DNA of 64,000 nucleotides. Origin: Myxococcota bacterium (GTDB lineage: Bacteria; Myxococcota; B64-G9). The stretch lies in the NCBI GenBank assembly GCA_022710975.1, contig JAKLGA010000002.1:310001-374000 (forward strand), in the 5' to 3' direction. Position numbers and translations under genes: made by a program. The notes beneath the pieces are model-generated. The model searched no databases and was not told the origin of the DNA. It saw only the letters and a program-made list of their open reading frames with translations. Shown here one piece after another: positions 60,155-64,000 of this stretch. How positions within the stretch are numbered: the first letter of the stretch is position 1; the number at the start of each line of letters is the position of its first letter.

Positions 60155-60592
60155 ATGCCCGAGTGCAGCGGCAGCCCCTCCGTGGTGATCGACTCCGGCG
60201 CCCAGGAGAACGGCCTGGCCAACATGCTGGCCGACCTGATGCGGCAGAACATGGAGGCCCACCCGGCCAAGGCGCGCGCCTTCCGCCGGCTGAGGGCCTC
60301 GGTGGCCATCACCGCCCCGGACGCCGAGGTGTCCTTGACCATGAACTTCAACCGCGGCGCGTGCGTGATCTTCGACGGCGTGGTGGGCCAGCCCGCGCTC
60401 CACATCCAGGCCGACAGCGAGACCATCCTGAAGCTGTCCAACCTGCCGCTCAGGCTGGGTTTGCCGGACCCCCTGGCGCCGGAGTCCAAGGCCCTGGTCC
60501 AGGATCTGCTGGCCCGGCGGGTGGTCATCAAGGGCCTGGCCCTGCACCCGCTGACGCTGGTGCTGCTGACCCAGGTCATCTCGGTGGTCTGA
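60155..60592 (+). CDS. Second SCP2-like protein of the operon
   Basis: The 145-aa protein starts 15 nt after the dehydrogenase gene. Segments such as VSLTMNFNRGACVIFDGVVG and PALHIQADSETILKLSNLP fit an SCP2/lipid-transfer fold, but similarity to the first SCP2-like protein is weak by eye. The C-terminus (RVVIKGLALHPLTLVLLTQV) is hydrophobic and could line a ligand pocket. No enzyme motif is seen. A lipid-binding role is inferred from the fold and its neighbours. It ends 9 nt before the convergent ABC-F gene. Confidence 0.68.
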   Translation: MPECSGSPSVVIDSGAQENGLANMLADLMRQNMEAHPAKARAFRRLRASVAITAPDAEVSLTMNFNRGACVIFDGVVGQPALHIQADSETILKLSNLPLRLGLPDPLAPESKALVQDLLARRVVIKGLALHPLTLVLLTQVISVV

Positions 60593-60601
60593 GCCCGGCC
60601 C

Positions 60602-62404
<1,803 letters not shown>

Positions 62405-62407
62405 GGC

Positions 62408-62977
62408 TCACCCGGCCGCATACAGGCCCCGCGCGCGGATGTAGGCGGCGACCGATCCGGGCACCAGGCCGGTGAGCGGCAGCCCCGCGGCGGCGCGGCG
62501 GCGCACCTCGGTCGAGGAGATGTCGGGCAGATCGAGCGCGGACGTGCGCCAGGACGGATCCGCGGCCGGGTGCCCGGGCCGGCGCAGCACCAGGAACGGC
62601 GCGCGCGCCCGCAGCGCCTCGAAGTTCCACCACTGGGGCAGCTCGGGCAGCAGGTCCGAGCCCACCACGATGGTGAACTCGGCCCCGGGCGTGTGGGCCG
62701 AGAGGTGCCCGAGCGTGTCGAAGGTCCGGTTGGGCGCGTCGCCGAACAGCTCCCGCTCGGCCTCGCACACCACCACCCGCCCGCCGAACGGCCGCGCGCA
62801 CAGGGCGCACATCTCCACCCGCGCGGCGAAGGGGCTCAGCTGCTTGCCGAAGGCGTGCCGGTAGGTGGGTAGCATCCACACCCGCTCGAAGCCCTCGCCC
62901 TCGAGCAGCAGCAGGCAGGCGAGCTGGTGGGCCAGGTGGGGCGGATCGAATGATCCGCCGAACAGCGCGATCTTCAA
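62408..62977 (-). CDS. nadD: Nicotinate-nucleotide adenylyltransferase
   Basis: NadD makes deamido-NAD from nicotinate mononucleotide and ATP. TTG at 62977 follows GGAGGAGG and overlaps the upstream gene's stop (TTGA). The 189-aa length is normal. Motifs: IALFGGSFDPPHLAH (the GGxFDPxHxxH nucleotidyltransferase site) and the C-terminal DISSTEVRRRAA (SxTxxR). EFTIVVGSDLLPELPQW holds substrate contacts. It is translationally coupled to the muramidase gene upstream. Confidence 0.96.
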   Translation of the reverse strand: MKIALFGGSFDPPHLAHQLACLLLLEGEGFERVWMLPTYRHAFGKQLSPFAARVEMCALCARPFGGRVVVCEAERELFGDAPNRTFDTLGHLSAHTPGAEFTIVVGSDLLPELPQWWNFEALRARAPFLVLRRPGHPAADPSWRTSALDLPDISSTEVRRRAAAGLPLTGLVPGSVAAYIRARGLYAAG

Positions 62978-64000
62978 GGCGCCTCCTCCGGGTAGAGCAG
63001 CAGCGATCGGCGGGCCTCGGCGAACGCGGCGCAGTCGGCCTCCCAGCGCTCCGCCAGGGGCGCGAGGTCCGCGTCCTGCTCCACGGCCAGGCGCAGCGCG
63101 GGCGAGCCGCTGAGCAGGTCGAGGGCCGGCCGCGCGGCCTCGAACTCGTAGGGCTCTGCCCGCCAGGCGAAACGGTCGGGCGCCAGGCGCCGCGCGAGCT
63201 GCAGCAGGCGCGCGCCGGTCCACACCGGCCGGAAGGCCTGCCGATCGGTCACGTGGAGCTGCACGCCGCCGCACGCCTGCCCGGCGTGCTTGTGGAAGGT
63301 CGGCTGGAAGGTCGTGGCGCGGAAGCGCACCCCCGGCAGCCCGGCCGCCTCGAGCTCCCGGGCCAGCCGCGCCCCGTCCAGCCAGGGGGCGCCCACCAGC
63401 TCGAACGGCCGGGTGGTGCCGCGCCCCTCGCTCAGGTTGGTGGCCTCCAGCAGGCAGGCGCCCGGGTAGACCGTGGCCGTCTCCAGGCTGGGCATGTTCG
63501 GCGAAGGCATCACCCAGGGCAGCCCGGTGCGCTCGAACCCGTCCGCGCGGCGCCAGCCCCGGGCGGGCACCACCTCGAGCTCGGCCGCCACCCCCTCCCG
63601 CAGGGCCTGCCGGGCCAGCTCCCCGAGCGTCAGCCCGTGGCGCACGGGCACCGCGTGGGCGCCGACGAAGGAGCGGCAGGCGTCGGTGAGCAGCGGGCCC
63701 TCCAGCCGCAGGCCGCCCAGCGGGTTCGGCCGATCGAGCAGCAGCAGCGGCACCCCCGCCCGGGCGCACTCCTCCAGGCAGTAGCGCACGCTGGCGGCGA
63801 AGGTGTAGTAGCGGCAGCCGACGTCCTGCAGGTCGGCCACCAGCAGCTCCAGATCGACCAGGCTGCCGGCCGGGGGGCGCAGGCTGGCGGGCGAGGCGCC
63901 GTAGAGGCTGACGAGCTCCGCCCGGCCGGTCCGGGCGGTCGCCGAGACGGGCCACATGTCCTGCGCCGCGCTCGTCAGGCCGTGCTCGGGGGTGAACACC
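62974..64000 (-). CDS. NamZ-type exo-beta-N-acetylmuramidase (DUF1343), 5' end cut by the window
   Basis: The visible 341 residues match the NamZ/DUF1343 family: FTPEHGLTSAAQDM, ELVSLYGASPASLR, DLQDVGCRYYTFAASVRYCL, LLLLDRPNPLGGL, VMPSPNMPSLETATVYPGAC and EATNLSEGRGTTRPFELVGA. The family releases MurNAc from the end of peptidoglycan fragments for cell-wall recycling. The gene continues past the right edge, so signal peptide and start are unknown. Its stop overlaps the nadD start. Recycling and NAD synthesis have no obvious link; the overlap may be fortuitous compactness. Confidence 0.9.
   Translation of the reverse strand, partial: VFTPEHGLTSAAQDMWPVSATARTGRAELVSLYGASPASLRPPAGSLVDLELLVADLQDVGCRYYTFAASVRYCLEECARAGVPLLLLDRPNPLGGLRLEGPLLTDACRSFVGAHAVPVRHGLTLGELARQALREGVAAELEVVPARGWRRADGFERTGLPWVMPSPNMPSLETATVYPGACLLEATNLSEGRGTTRPFELVGAPWLDGARLARELEAAGLPGVRFRATTFQPTFHKHAGQACGGVQLHVTDRQAFRPVWTGARLLQLARRLAPDRFAWRAEPYEFEAARPALDLLSGSPALRLAVEQDADLAPLAERWEADCAAFAEARRSLLLYPEEAP

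Overview
This 64 kb window is very GC-rich chromosomal DNA from a bacterium that looks like a member of the Myxococcota (former Deltaproteobacteria). The evidence is a MYXO-CTERM-type C-terminal sorting tail, a MopE-type metal-binding motif and FG-GAP repeats on one protein, at least nine Cys-rich exported proteins (most with a lipobox), Stig1-like repeat proteins, Asp/Gly-rich spacers after lipoboxes, and several TTG/GTG starts. No rRNA, tRNA, CRISPR array, insertion sequence or prophage was seen.

Layout. 1-6.1 kb: the start of a ClpX-type zinc-finger gene, a hypothetical protein, a Cys-rich lipoprotein, purM, an FAD/NAD-dependent oxidoreductase, zinc-type ribosomal protein L28 (rpmB) with a strong terminator, and a small zinc-ribbon ORF with a likely CTG start. 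6.1-13.1 kb (minus strand): a MaoC-like hydratase, a SpoIID/LytB protein, a SurA-like lipoprotein and a large FG-GAP/Cys-rich MYXO-CTERM protein. 13.3-17.6 kb: malic enzyme, a tandem NTF2-like lipoprotein and an EGF-repeat metallophosphoesterase lipoprotein. 17.8-29.3 kb: an OsmC protein, then PilY1 flanked by two paralogous Stig1-like proteins, a FecR-type anti-sigma factor, an ECF sigma factor and a divergent beta-helix lipoprotein. Five gaps here share the motif TTACC-N14/15-NCGTA, each correctly oriented, so I read the segment as one autoregulated ECF regulon for surface proteins and a pilus-tip adhesin.

30.6-42.3 kb: nine tightly packed plus-strand genes. Six encode lipoproteins (VWA; ASH/PKD/YfaP-like; Cys-rich with PPC-like domains; IPT/TIG repeats; two tandem Cys-rich paralogues sharing a 401-bp near-identical block). 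Then come a HEAT-repeat exported protein, a HAMP-like membrane protein and a DacZ/CdaZ-like diadenylate cyclase. Convergent to it is a HesB/IscA-like gene that reads through one in-frame TGA exactly where the family has its first iron-sulfur Cys; a 7-bp hairpin follows 18 nt later. This is a selenoprotein gene.

42.8-52.7 kb: an O-methyltransferase, a 47-aa membrane peptide, a Cys-rich lipoprotein, an exported tyrosine/dual-specificity phosphatase, a small membrane protein, a TPR protein, smc, a 400-bp repeat-filled gap and ftsY. 52.8-64 kb: PHP-domain and alpha/beta-hydrolase lipoproteins, an exported TPR protein, a cyclic-nucleotide-binding protein, purB, an SCP2/Fe-ADH/SCP2 operon, an ABC-F ATPase, nadD, and a NamZ-type muramidase running off the right edge.
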